The notes under the pieces are model-generated. The model was not told the DNA's origin and ran no database searches. It saw only the letters and a program-made list of their open reading frames with translations. A program made the translations under genes and the position numbers. Positions 13,640 through 24,744 of a DNA stretch of 64,000 bases are shown piece after piece; positions within the stretch are counted from its first letter, which is position 1; the number at the start of each line of letters is the position of its first letter. The stretch is taken from contig JALUTQ010000005.1 in NCBI GenBank assembly GCA_032718865.1, forward strand, positions 1,674,001-1,738,000. The letters run 5' to 3'. Source of the stretch: Tilletia caries. Lineage: Eukaryota; Basidiomycota; Exobasidiomycetes; Tilletiales; Tilletiaceae.

Positions 13640-15455
13640 ATGGCCATTGGCAAAACAACGAAGGGTCGTGCCCTCTCATCTAGCCCGGCGGAGGAGGAGA
13701 TCGTCAATCTTCAGCGGCGTCTCCTGGCAAGCCAACCCTTGGCCTCTGCCCCAACATCCACCTCGGCTTCGGCCTCTATCCGGGCGCCATCACAGGCTCC
13801 TCAGCAGCCCTCGACAAGCAATCGACCACAGCTTCGGTCTGCGATGTCCGGTCCCTCGTCCTCCACGGCAGTCAAGTCCCTCGACTGCAGGACCTATTCC
13901 CTCTTCGGGTGTCGACCACGACTCGGTGGTCGCCCGACAACAAACCATCGCCAACATGCTCCAAGAGTCCGAGGAACCTCTTCCCGGACAAGCCAAGGCG
14001 ACTTCCAAGGGCAAGGCCCGTCGTGTCTCCCCGCGCCCGGAGCAGGCTCCAGCAGAGCACCGACCTGTCACGCCACCCAGCGGCCTCCATCAGGCACACG
14101 TGGACCTCATCGGACATTTCGAGAAGCTCTCTCCTCGCTCCAAAGTGGAGTGGCTCATGAAGGGCGGCCCGGATGACAAGACTGGGAGCAAGGAGGATCC
14201 TCCATCTCAAGCTGCGGCCGGGCCCAACCCATACCGGCAACGTCGTTCGCAAGATCATTCCCCGGTGCACCCACAGTCTCAGGAGCAGCCGCCGGTCCTC
14301 AAGAGACCCTTCTACGTCTCACCGGACGGCCTCCCAGTGGCCCACAAGAAGGCGAAGGTCGCGGACGACCCTCTTCCCGCCAGATTCGAGCACCAACGCC
14401 AGCAACCCGCTGAGCATAGCGGCCCACCGCAATCGGTGTGGGTTGACGACGACGATGACGAGTGGCTCGGCTCGAGCACCGTCCCCCACAACTCGGTCCT
14501 CAAGCGCCTCGCAAACGCGGAGCTCATCCCCCTCTGGCACTTCACAGGGGAGGGCATGCTTTCTGGCCATGCGCGTGGGACTAAGGCCAAGGACCTTCCG
14601 GACTCGCTGAGCGGCATGCTCGATTCGGTGGCCAAGTCCGCAGCGCTCCCGGAGCCAAAGCGTCAGGACGCTGACCTCTCGCTGCCGGAGATGTGGGCGG
14701 CTGCCAACAACATGCTCATGTACATGGCGATCATAGCCAATGACGCTGTCGACCCGGTCAAGAAGGACCTGCTGTACCAAGAACGCGACGGTTGAAGGAA
14801 GGCATTCTTCAACCACCAGCTCGTGATGGAGGATCCGGTCAAGAACTGGCCGACGTTGGCTGAGTACGTCGACAACATCCGGAAGAAGATATATCTTCGA
14901 CCGGTCGGCTCCCGCATCAAGCCCTTCGGCATCCGGGACAAGCTCTTCCGCCAGATCAGCGACACTGTCCAGAAGCGGACTGCCGCGGCGGAGCTCTCGG
15001 CCACCATTCAGTCGGCATCGGCAGCCGCGGTTGCTGCGGCCCAAGCGGCCATACACGCTCAACTCGCCTCCAGCAACAAGCAGTCGTCCTCAGGAGCTGC
15101 ATCTGGCTCGGGTGGCGGTGGTTCCTCATCCAAGAAGTCGAAGCCCTTTCGGTCAGACCCCTCATCGCAGCCCGCGCGGAGGGGGGTCACTGGCTGCATC
15201 ATCTGCGGGGTTGTCGACGCGAACCATAAGTACAAGTCCTGTACTGGAGCTCCAAAAGGGCACGATGCCCACGCCAAGCGAGACAAGGACGGCAACATCG
15301 TCCGACGCTCCGACGGCAGCACCATCTGCCACCAGTACAACCTCACCGGCTGCAAGCAATCCAACTGCAGCAAGGGACGTCACGAGTGCAGCGTCTGCGG
15401 CGACACCGGGCACCAAGCCTCCGCTTGCTCCCGTCTCGAGCCCTCTCCGCAGTGA
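13640..15455 (+). pseudogene. Gag-like nucleic-acid-binding protein of the DIRS-type element
   Basis: A basic, Ser/Pro-rich N-terminus starts at ATG 13640 (MAIGKTTKGRALSSS). The frame must shift by about 13870-13900 to continue as the sequence reading SGVDHDSVVARQQTIANML. It then stays open except for an in-frame TGA at 14793-14795, after which coding resumes (RKAFFNHQLVMEDPVKNW). The C-terminus has two cysteine/histidine clusters: CIICGVVDANHKYKSC, and CHQYNLTGCKQSNC followed by CSVCGDTGHQASAC. These are zinc-knuckle-like and typical of retroelement Gag proteins that coat RNA. The 3' end overlaps the RT frame. Confidence 0.75.
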
Positions 15456-17382
15456 GGGGTTCAAGGCGCTGCTCGACAAACACAATCTGCTGTCGGCCTT
15501 CCTAGAGTTGATGGAAGGCCTGGAGAATGGGTTCAGCTTTGGGATTCCCCCAATCACGGTCACGAGAACGCCTCCGAACCACAAGTCCGCAACCTCGGAC
15601 CTCAAGACTGTTAACTCGGCCATCGAGAAGGAGATCGGTCTGGGGCGGGCCTGTGGACCGTACACAAGGGAGGAGGTCGAGGACCTCATCGGGCCGTTCC
15701 AAACTTCGCCGCTGGGGTTGGTCCCGAAGCCGAATGGCAAGTGGAGGATGGTTCAAGATTTTAGTTACCCAAGGAAGGGTGACTATCCGGCGATCAACAA
15801 CTACATCGCGTCCGATGAGTTCGTTTGCGCCTGGCATGGTTACTGGGATTTTGTAGACCTGGTGAGTTTCTTCCTCTTCCCCTGTCTCCGTTGTCGATCT
15901 CGATCGAGTCGACTTGGGTTCGGTGGACTGTGTACCGTTGGGTCACTGCCGGTGTGTCGATTGACCACCATCCCTGAGTGCCGTTCGGTTCAGCGGAGTG
16001 CGCGCATGTCGGTCGACTGCGCAGAGGGGCATGCCGGTCGGCTGCCCCGTCTTCTCCGTCTGGCGTTCGCCGACGGAGGGCCATTGGGCTTTGGGGGGGT
16101 CTGGCGTTCGCCGACCCCGGTGACGGTACACGGTGCTGGTCCTCCCTCCTTCACATGTCGTTTGACTGTGCTAACCTCTGCTCTTCCTCGTCCACAGGCG
16201 CGCTTCATGCCGCCGGGCTCGCTGGCCGCGATGGCGGATGCGAGCGAGGCTTTCCGGGCTGTGGGGGCGGCCAAGGATCAGTGGCCAGGCCTCGTAATCC
16301 TGGCGCCCTCCGGCTGGTTTATCATCTACACGAGGCTCCCGTTCGGGTTGGCCTCGGCGACAGGGGTGTGGGGCTCGGTGGCCGATGCGACTCTCGCCAT
16401 CATCCACGCCCACTTCGATACGGAGGTTGGCCTACGGGCCGTGAAATGGGTGGATGACTTCGTCTTCATGAAGCCCCCGTCCTCCGACCTGCTGCTCGAC
16501 GACGTGCTCGCGGTCACGGAGCCCCTGGGGTTCCCGTGGCACCCGGAGAAGAGGTCCGAATTCGCCAGCGAGGTCCGATACCTCGGCTTCGAGTTCAACG
16601 TCCACACGTTCGTCGTTCGACTCCCAGAGGACAAGGCGGCCAAGTATCGAGAGCGGGTGCTTCCCTTCACCAAGTCGGGCCATGTGCGCCTCAAGGACGT
16701 GGAGAGGGTCTTCGGGTGCCTTCAGCACATCGTGATTATGGCTAGGGACCTGGGCCCCCACCTCGCCGACTTCGCCGAGTTCCTCGGGATCTTCGATAGG
16801 GACGACCTGTTCCAGCACAGGTTTATCCCAGCCCGAGTCCAGGACGAAGCCAAGGTTTGGCTGAAGGCCCTCGGCTCCCCCTTGCGCAGAAGCTTTGCTG
16901 CTCCGGGCCCGCCGTTCCCACACGACATCTTCGTGGACGCCTCCACGGAATGGGGCATCGGGATCACGAGCGGAGAACGATGGGCAGCTTTCAAATTCCG
17001 GCCCGGATGGCAACAGGAGTCGCGCCAGATCCTATAGGCGGAGGCGGTCGCACTCGAGTTCGGCTTGCTGATCGCCATCGAGATGGGCGGGGCTGGTCGT
17101 TCGATCTTGATCCACAGTGACAACCAAGGAGTCATTGGTGCCTTTCGGTTCGGACGGTGCCGAGGCCGACAGGCCAACACGGTCCTGAAAAGGATCGTTA
17201 ACCTTGAGCGCGCTCACAAGTTTGAGCTGCGCATCAAGTACGTTCCGACGGCCAACAACCCGGCCGACGGTCCTTCCCGGGGGGAGTTCCCTCCTGGCCC
17301 CATGCTACCTGCTTTCGACATCCCAGCCCCCGTCCAACCGTTCCTCGATGACGTACGGGGGGCTCAACCAAGTGCTCAATGA
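15430..17382 (+). pseudogene. Reverse transcriptase-RNase H of the DIRS-type element
   Basis: The RT fingers and palm are readable (SPLGLVPKPNGKWRMVQDFS; motif A AAMADASEAFRAV; RLPFGLASA). The catalytic motif reads KWVDDFVF, with VDD in place of the usual Y/F-x-DD. RNase H follows (DIFVDASTEWGIG, AEAVALEFGL, LIHSDNQGVIGAF, NPADGPSRG), supplying the D-E-D-D residues. An in-frame TAG at 17035-17037 splits RNase H between its first and second acidic residues. A likely intron at 15862-16197 (GTGAGT donor, CCACAG acceptor) would join FVDL to ARFMPPGS; it is 336 nt and free of stops in frame. The start is uncertain because the frame overlaps gag upstream of 15455. Ends at TGA 17382, overlapping the recombinase frame. 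Confidence 0.75.
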
Positions 17383-18642
17383 GCACCGGGCGGTGGAGAA
17401 GAGGAGGAGGGCTTCGTCGTCGGTCGCGGGGGCGCCAATGCCGACGAGGCCACCAGCTCCCACTCCTTTCTTTCCCCCAGCAATCCGTGGCGCCACTGAT
17501 GAGCTGCCATCGCACGTTGCCATCTGCGAGGAGCGATACATCACGGCAGCCAATCGGATCTTTCGGTGGGCCCCTTCGCCGGGCCCAGCTTCTTCTCTCT
17601 CAACAACTTCCGGTTTCGATTTCGACCCTTCTGGCCTCATGCGAGGCTCGGTCAACGAGGTGCTGGAGTTCTCCCTCGAGGAGTCTACATGCACCTCGTA
17701 CAGCACCGGCATCATCAAATTCTGTTCTTTTTGCGACTCTGCCGGCATTCCAATTCAAGACCGGTGTCCACCGTCAAGTGGACTTCTCCTCGCCTTCGTC
17801 TCTTCATTCGTCGCGAAGATAAGGGCCGACACGGCCAAGAAATACCTTGGGGCCGTGGCGACGTGGCATCGGCTATGGGGCTTCGACTGGGTATCTTTCT
17901 CCAGGTGACCTATGCCCTTCGAGGGCTCAAACACTTCCAGCCTCCGCCCAACGACCTTCGGCCCCCAATCCTTGCCGCGCATCTGCATGCTGTCAAGGCG
18001 CACCTCAATATCGACTCCGATCCGTTACACGCCGCCGTGTGGGCGTGCTCCCTGTTCTCTTGGTGGGCGGTGTGTCGACTCGGAGAGACAACGTCTCCTT
18101 CAACACCGGCCTTCACTCCTTCGCATAATGCAACGCGGGCTTCCGTCCATGCGCATCGACAAGTCATCAACGGCAAGGAGATCGTGCGAGTTGATCTGCC
18201 GTGGACAAAGACGACCAAGGAGAAGGGTCAACAAAAGAACATCGTGAAGGTCGGCGGGGCTCTCTGCCCTGTCGAGGCCTTCGATAACCACCTGCGGCTC
18301 TCTCCTGTCCCGGTCAACGATCTCTCCACCACGGCTCTCTTCGCTTTCCGTTCTTCTGCCATGCCCGGTTCAACACTCGTTCTCCCGCTCTCGAAGACAA
18401 AGTTCCTCTCGACGTTCAACGCTGCTCTTGTCCGGTCCGGTCAGGAGGCCTTCCAGGGCCATTCCTTCCGTATCGGCGGCGCGACCATGTATTGGCACAC
18501 GGGCACGGACATCAAGTCCATCAAGCTCATCGGGGGTTGGAAGGGGAACTCGGTTCTCAAGTACCTGCGTGAATACGCGCGCGGACTACTACCGGCACAA
18601 GAGCGCGCAGCGGCGGCCATTGCTGAGGCCGCCCCGCCGTGA
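17348..18642 (+). pseudogene. Tyrosine recombinase of the DIRS-type element
   Basis: Integrase of the element, of the phage-lambda/DIRS/Crypton fold. The N-terminal SAM-like part (STYSTGI..., RADTAKKYLGAVATWHRLWG) lies in one frame to about 17905. The catalytic part lies in another frame from there (VTYALRGLKHFQPPPNDL onward), so a one-base frameshift is needed. Catalytic residues seen: the first Arg in WAVCRLGETTS, the HxxR motif in GHSFRIGGATMYWHTG, and the C-terminal Tyr in LKYLREY. The probable ATG is 17348, overlapping the end of the RNase H frame by 35 nt. Linkage to RT distinguishes it from a Crypton. Confidence 0.75.
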
Positions 18643-19119
18643 CTCCGTCGTTCACCTTTCTTCCTCGCTCTCTCTGGGTTGCGTTCGCTCTCCTTTTCCT
18701 TCCTGGCATGTCGTTCGACTGCTATAATGACGAGATCGTTTGATGCTCCTTCCTTTCTCTTGCAATCGAGCTGAACTCACATGTGACATGGCGGTCGCCT
18801 GTGATGTATCTAAAGAGCTCTGGATATGCGTGATGTATAAGAACCAATCCCTACGTGGGTAATGGTTTCGGCGGTGTCCCTTCAGAGTCCTTCCACCGGC
18901 GTCCCTCCTTTGTCGTGACTGACTTCGGGATTATGGGATGGTGGGAAGGCTCTCTTTTGGGACAGACTTGCCAGACCTCAGGGTCTTACACATGCACGTG
19001 TATCTAGGGATACTCGTTACTTCTATGACCTCTAGTAAACAGCTTCACACGCAGGCAGACTCAAGAGTTGCGTTCCCTCATCTCGAGATCGGGAACCTGG
19101 CCCATGCTCACAAGACACC
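18643..19119. other. Sequence between the DIRS-type element and the Mutator-like element
   Basis: No gene recognised. Probably the 3' non-coding part of the DIRS-type element followed by pre-existing DNA. A visual search for repeats shared with the 13.0-13.6 kb side gave only matches of about ten bases. Confidence 0.35.
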
Positions 19120-19130
19120 CCCCATGGCGA
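19120..19130. repeat. Left target-site duplication of the MULE
   Basis: CCCCATGGCGA, matched at 10 of 11 positions by 25103-25113. Confidence 0.75.
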
Positions 19131-19400
19131 GGGTACAGAATTTTACAGTCGGGGTTTTACAGCGCGGCGGTAAAATCTGACCCCAGCACTGTAAAACTCG
19201 GCTGGAGCCTAATGAGGAACAGAGATTTACAGTGCTATCCTCGGTTTTACCGCGCCAAATGCCGAATTTTACAGTCAATCCTTTACAGTCGCTGTAAAAG
19301 GGCGTCCCTTGGCGGTAAAAGTCTCCTGAGGGTTAGGACAAGCGTACTTTTACCGCATCTGCGTCCACTTTTACCGCGTTCCGGACCTTATCTCTGCACT
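19131..19400. repeat. Left terminal arm of the MULE with TTTTACMG motif array
   Basis: A run of short motifs: TTTTACAG, TTTTACCG and complements CTGTAAAA / CGGTAAAA, in both orientations at irregular spacing. The same motifs fill the right arm, so they are element-specific and probably transposase-binding sites (inference). Confidence 0.7.
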
Positions 19401-19707
19401 TTCGATTATCAAACCCTCGAAATTCAGACCTGAAGTCTCTGCGTCCATCAGACCGTGCACCGCAATCAGTGATCACTATATATCATATAGGATCGTGGGA
19501 AATTTGATCGTGTATATTCACATATGAGTCTTGCTCTTCAGCATCTCCCTCTGAACTCTTTGACGCTGTCGCTGATCGCTGGGCGCTGATTGTCCATCCA
19601 CCGTCCGTTGACATCGGAGAGGGTACATACATATGTAGGCAAATGAGCAACCGGGGGAAAGGCTTAGGATGGTTAAAATGTTTCAGCGGTTGTCATCGCG
19701 TCGTGAA

Positions 19708-19737
19708 TCATCATGCATCATGCATCATGCATCATGC
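19708..19737. repeat. ATCATGC 7-bp tandem repeat
   Basis: About four copies of ATCATGC in tandem, inside the non-coding left part of the MULE. Confidence 0.7.
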
Positions 19738-19919
19738 GTATTTAAGAACCCATAATTAATCACTGTGTCTGGACTCTGGGCAGCACGTACTTGCCCACTA
19801 TAGGAACAACTAGCAGTGCAGAGTGGTCCCATGCTGCCGTGCGTTGCCAGTCGTTTGCACAAAGCTGCAATTTATTTGGAATTGACAAGAGAACCACTAA
19901 GAGAGGGGAGGCACAAACG

Positions 19920-20036
19920 GACGATCAGGTCGCCGCTGAATTTTGGGGAGAAGGGGAAGACGATCAAGTCGTCACAGTTTTGGAGGAGTAAGGGAAGACG
20001 ATCAGGTCGTCACGATTTTTGGAGGAGAAGGGGAAG
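19920..20036. repeat. Tandem repeat of about 39 bp, three copies
   Basis: Copies begin GACGATCAGGTCG at about 19920, 19959 and 19998, each followed by a TTTTGGGGAGAAGGGG-like segment. Located just 3' of the transposase gene within the MULE. Confidence 0.7.
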
Positions 20037-20051
20037 TAAGAGCAAGAGAAC

Positions 20052-23000
20052 TCAGACCCTGGGCCCTGATACATGAACGACGCCCGGTTCTGGGGAGGGT
20101 CGGTCATTTTTGGGATAAATGGGTGCTGTCCGAGCGAGACCCAAAATTTCACCAACGGGGGTGAATAAGAGCCGCCGAGTTCCAGGCGGTGTGCGGTCAA
20201 ATGGGCGTTCAACTGCCTGAAGGCGGGCAGCTGCAGCCCCGCGGGCAATGTAAATAATCTGGCTTGAGAACGGAACGTTCTGGCAGACGTTCTGCAGTTG
20301 CTGCGGCACTGCGTCCCCAGGTGCAGGCAAGGTTACGTTGGGCTTCGGCAATGCAACAGTGATGTAGGCAGCCCCGTCAAAATCGTTATAGCTGTAAACA
20401 GCTGACCGGAACGGTGCGGGTGACTTTTCGTTGTGAATTGTCAGAGCCGTAAAGTGAAAGCCACCCAAGCTGGTCCCAACGATGCGTCCCACTAACTCGT
20501 ACTCTGTGTCTCCAACCTCAATAAGAGGCTCTACAGTCCAGCATCCGTCATGTGGCTGCGAGGGCAGTTCCACCATGAGGATTTTTCGGAAGGGAGACAG
20601 CAGAACAGGTTGCGTGAGAGGAGAGGGGACACCGCCCCAGTCCAAGCTGAGAGGACCTGCATTTCACAGCAGCAGAACGCTGTGTGAAAGCCAGAACGTT
20701 GGAATTGACCGAGTGATCGTTTCCCGCCCCGCTTAGCAACCCCAGGTCGCAGTGGCTAAAACGAGGCTGAGTCACATACTTGTGGCCAGCCTCGCAATTA
20801 GACACTTCTTGCTCCCCCAAAGCAAAGAAAGCCTGCACCTGAAACTGAGTCTCCTCTGCGATGATGCGGCTGATCCACGCCCAGTTGCCATGTTCCTGGG
20901 GCGCATACCATCTCATGGTCTGAATAACGTATTCAATGACCATATCTCGAGAGGCATTAATTTTTTTCTGCTGAGCAGCAGGGGTCTTGTGGCCGTAGGC
21001 ACTTTCTCTCAGCTCCAGGGAAGCTGTGAGAATGCTGAGCCCACCCCCCTGAACCATTTTGTCCTTCAGGGCCAACCACTCCTCCTTGCACCTCAGGAAG
21101 GAGGCAAACAGGACTTCCAGAGCGCTTGTAATGTAACAAGTCTGGGCTGTGTGGCTATATGAGAGGACGTGACCAGGTGGGTGCTTCCTCTTCCGAACGG
21201 TCGGGACGTTCTGCATCGGGGAACGTATTTCAGTTAGCACACGGAATGAAACAAAACCTTCTGCCACCTGGGATTCGATTCTACTCCCTCACGCCTCAGG
21301 TCTCAGCACACAAAACAGGAAGCTTACCTGGGCAGTGGTTTCGGAGTCTGGCTGTGGAGCAGGCTCTTCTTTGGCTAGCTTTTTCTGCAGGTGAACATAT
21401 TAAAAAGTTGAGTAATTGTCAGTGGCTATGTTTCGATATATAAGCAAGAAAAAGCGTTAGCCCTTTCCCCCGGGTAAACGTTGCTATATTGATGCTACAC
21501 CGACCATCTGCCCCAGAGTCTCTGTGCGCGCGTGTAATTGAAACCAGCGAACAGCTAAAAGCGATCTCTAAGGCAGTATGGCCGATGATGCAATAATATG
21601 CATGTTCGACGGGAAAGGGCTACTGTGTGCTGCTTTGCTCTCACCTCTGCCGCCTTCTGCGCCTTTTCCCCCTTCTTTAGATCCGCTGTAGAGTCCGGAG
21701 CTCTTCCATCGTTCTCGTAGCCCTCGGAGGGATCAGCCGCAGTGCGCTTCCGCCCCTTCTGCCTCTTGTCGGCTTGGTGTTTGTACCTTGTGGCAATCCC
21801 CAGCTTCTCCGCTGCGTACTCATCCTCTAGAAGCTCCGCCAGCTCCTGAAGACACTGCAGCCCTGTGATGAGATCCATATTGGTCTCCCAGCACAAATAA
21901 TATATGGAGTGCATGTTCTCCAACGCAGAGATGGAAGTGGGGATCCGGTCCCACATGGCATCGTCCATCGTCTTTAAAGAACGAAAGATCATGCATGCAG
22001 TATCACACTGCAGCCACCATGCCAACCATTCCGTGCACTCTGGAAACTTGTTGAAGAGCGACGCAAACGTTGTGTGCAGAACGTCCTCGGTCTTCGCAGC
22101 TAGGGCAGCGTGGATGAGAGACATGAACGTGTCCTGCATCGTAACGCGCACAAAATTGCCGTTGTTTTTGACCCGTTTCACAGACTGATGAAAGTGAAAC
22201 AGGCAGCCCTTTAGCAGAGAAGCTGCATGAGCCTCAAAGCTGGCAATTTCAGCGTCCCGGGCGGCTTCGCTAAGGTCGGCCAGGCTAGTGAAACTAACCC
22301 GCCACCTAGCATAGGCCTTCTTGAACCCGTTCCGCTGGGCCAATGAGAAATCCACCACAGAGGCCATCTTATCCTCTACCTCCCTCCGTTTTAGACCATT
22401 GGCGGTCAGACACTCGAACATATAGTAAAAGTGCTGCGCAAAATCCTCCTCCTTCTGGCTTCGGAGGACGGTCCAGAGGATTGGAACCCATCTACCCAAA
22501 CGCACAGAAAATATGCTAGAAGTGCACAGATAGTAACGTTCCAAGACTCGAAACGTTACGTCTGTAAGAACACCCTCGTGCCTGATGTTTGAGTCTGAGT
22601 CTTCAGATCGGTCATCACGTTGGCAGAACAGCTGATGCTGCCAAGGGGTCTGTAACACTACTGCAAAATCATCCCATAGGAAGCTTGCCCGCTTTAGGTG
22701 CAACTGCGAGGGAGTTCCCGCTTCCCTTGCTGCAGAAGCGTTCTGCTGGGTGTTCATGCCGTCTGACTCGGCATTACTAACCACAGTATCAGAAGGACGC
22801 TGGAGGTTCAGAAAATCCAGGAAGGGACCATCTCGAGAGCCATCACGTGGCTGAATGCCGGCATCTTTTAGGAAAGTGATGCGATAGTATGACAAGCGAT
22901 CCAAGTTAAGGAAAGCATCATCAATGTGCCGAGCAGGTGTTATTTTCCTTGTCACCTTCGACCCACTCTTTACCCTCCCTACACTCAGACCCTTGGCCTT

Positions 23001-24388
23001 CGTGTGGGGGTTCTCAGAGACTATCTTACGCAACTGTTCCTATGTACATTAATTTAGAAGCTAGGTCAATAAACTATTCGAAATCGATCTAAGCATAGAT
23101 GCGTCTAGTTCGTACCTTGGAAGATGGACGTGGCTTATTGACGGGGGGTTTCCCGTCACTGCTACCATGGGGGTTGTTTTAAGGGGTGTAAAGCGCTTCG
23201 TAATAATTTGTTTTACAATGATTTTACGGTTCTCTCAAAACATCCCTGTTGTGCAGGAGTTTTAAGGGCTCGGCAAAAACCGCAGCGTTTTACGTGGTGC
23301 GGAATCATGTCTGAAAACAATGACGTATTGGACCCCCTGGGAGGTTGTTCTACGGCTGCTAGAACCGAAGACAAGATAGACTTTCAGTTTCTCTAATTAG
23401 AATGGGTCTGCTCGGTGGTCTCAGAGTCTCTGCCCTGCATCTCAAAAGGTTCACAGCTGCTTCCACACTCAATTGATGCTGCTCTCTGAAGACAGAAACC
23501 CTCGATTTACAGTATTGCTACCCGTGGATGACATGTTGAGGTTGGCTGGGCATGGCGGGTGGGTGTGGTGAGGGCCGTGGTGTCGAGCAGGGTGGTGGCG
23601 GTGAGGAAGGCGTCTGGAGACGCCTAGTCTCACTTCCCGGGTCGCTGCAGCAGTCACGTGATCACTATGCCTACTGGGTTTTAACACTATTAGAAAGGTG
23701 TTTTAACACCCAAATCAGCGGAACAAAATAGAAAATTATAACATGGGGTAAACACGTGCGTTCCAGAAGCGCTTTACACCCCTTAAAACAACCCCCATGG
23801 TAGCAGTGCGTGGTCATGCTTGCCAATGTGTTCATAGAACCCCAGACTAGTGTGAGTCTCAGGGTATGTCGTGAGCCGTAGCTCGGCACTGCACTTTTGG
23901 TGCTGCAGAGCCCCGACTTCCCCAAGTTTTTTACAAACGGAACAGCCTGCACTGATCCAGTCTGTTAAGACAGCCTTTCGGCTGGAGGTAGGGGCTCGGT
24001 GGACGGTTTCGCACCTGTCACACGTTAGCACCCCACGACAGATCAGCCTATTCTCGCTGCCTCTTCCGAACCTCGTGTGATCGATCTTTGTGACCCGATC
24101 AGATCGAAAACACCAGTCGCTGTGAAACGCCCAGTCGGGGCAATCGTCGAGATTGAACGTGTGTTTGATGTTCCCGTCGGGAAAAGAAGGGTAGCGTTCC
24201 GAAAACTGAGGATCGTATTCTTGATCGTCTTCGCTCATTCCATCTCCGTGCTCGCTCTTCTTCTCTGTCTCAGTCCGCCGTCTTTCACTAGCTTTGTCTG
24301 TATCACTATCGCTAATTTCAATGTCAGAATTCTTATCGGGCTCTCGTTTGCCGCGGATACCAGCGTCCGAACGAGGCGAAGAAGACAT
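20052..24388 (-). CDS. MULE transposase with WRKY-GCM1 zinc domain and cysteine-peptidase-like C-terminus; split by a MITE
   Basis: Five exons (minus): 24388-23809 plus 23153-23116 (one exon split by the MITE), 23039-21645, 21384-21328, 21210-20780, 20646-20052. With the MITE and one 3-bp duplication discounted, the frame is open for 1031 residues. The N-terminal ~80 residues are acidic and disordered. A WRKY-GCM1 zinc domain follows (CRGVLTCDRCETVH, CSVCKKLG, QHQKC, HIGKHDH). The MULE catalytic core has VPILWTVLRSQKEEDF, VVDFSLAQRNGFKKAY and LLKGCLFHFHQSVKRV; ALENMHSIYYLCWETN comes next. A basic linker leads to a C-terminal region with TCYITSALEVLFASFL, NLDWGGVPSPLTQ, GGFHFTALTIH and VYSYNDFDG. 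That Cys, His and Asn/Asp order resembles USP-type/papain-like peptidases. Transposase assignment is firm by motif set; the peptidase is inferred. As it stands the insertion truncates the protein after the zinc domain. Confidence 0.75.
23157..23808. mobile_element. CACTA-type MITE inside the MULE transposase gene
   Basis: A 652-bp element with long, near-perfect terminal inverted repeats of about 42 bp beginning CACTGCTACCATGG (left 23157; right complement ending 23808), flanked by the 3-bp duplication CGT (23154-23156 and 23809-23811). A CACTR terminus with 2-3 bp duplication is the signature of the CACTA (En/Spm) superfamily. The interior has no convincing protein gene. It interrupts the transposase right after the HIGKHDH zinc ligands. 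With the insert discounted the exon is exactly 618 nt and stays in frame, which supports the boundaries. Confidence 0.85.
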
Positions 24389-24744
24389 AACAGAGAAAAC
24401 GCGATGTGTTGGCTAGGAGAGGGAAAGAGACAGAGAAGAAGAGGAAGGAGACGCTAACGAGTAGCTGGTAGGTAGCTGCGAGGCGGGAGGTCAGAGCCGG
24501 AGGCGGAGGCGGAGGGAGAAAATTGTTTAAAGTTCGAAGGGCGGGATTTTTGAGCGGCGGAGGTCAAAGTGCTGCAGGTGTCGAGATGGTGCGCGTACAT
24601 AAGAACATTCTGTCCGGCGGAAAAAAACTTTTTCACATAGTCTGGCCAGACTGTGACCGAGTTCTGGAGGGGAATGATGAATAAACCACCAAAAAGGTGA
24701 GCGCCAACTGAGATTCCGAGTTGCGGTCAGCTTCAGGGCCAGCG

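Larger units (their letters stand above)
13640..18642 (+). mobile_element. DIRS-type tyrosine-recombinase retrotransposon, decayed copy
   Basis: Three overlapping reading frames in the order gag, RT-RNase H, tyrosine recombinase identify a DIRS-order retroelement, which integrates by recombinase rather than by a DDE integrase or endonuclease. The copy carries at least four lesions: a frameshift in gag near 13870-13900, a TGA at 14793, a TAG at 17035 and a frameshift near 17905. The termini (split direct or inverted repeats in this order) could not be found by eye between 13.0-13.6 kb and 18.65-19.1 kb, so the limits given are those of the coding part. Confidence 0.8.

Noticed and set aside
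13640..18642. Crypton interpretation of the tyrosine recombinase
   Set aside because: The recombinase is preceded and overlapped by RT-RNase H and Gag frames, which Cryptons lack.
13000..19119. Terminal repeats of the DIRS-type element
   Set aside because: Compared both flanks by eye and found only matches of about ten bases, too short to call; a dot plot would decide.
21250..21300. tRNA B-box-like GGATTCGATTC
   Set aside because: No A box or cloverleaf could be drawn around it; it lies in an intron of the MULE transposase gene.
20052..24388. KDZ (Kyakuja-Dileera-Zisupton) transposase
   Set aside because: Common in basidiomycetes and considered first, but the GCM zinc domain, MULE-type motifs and 11-bp duplication fit Mutator-like elements better.
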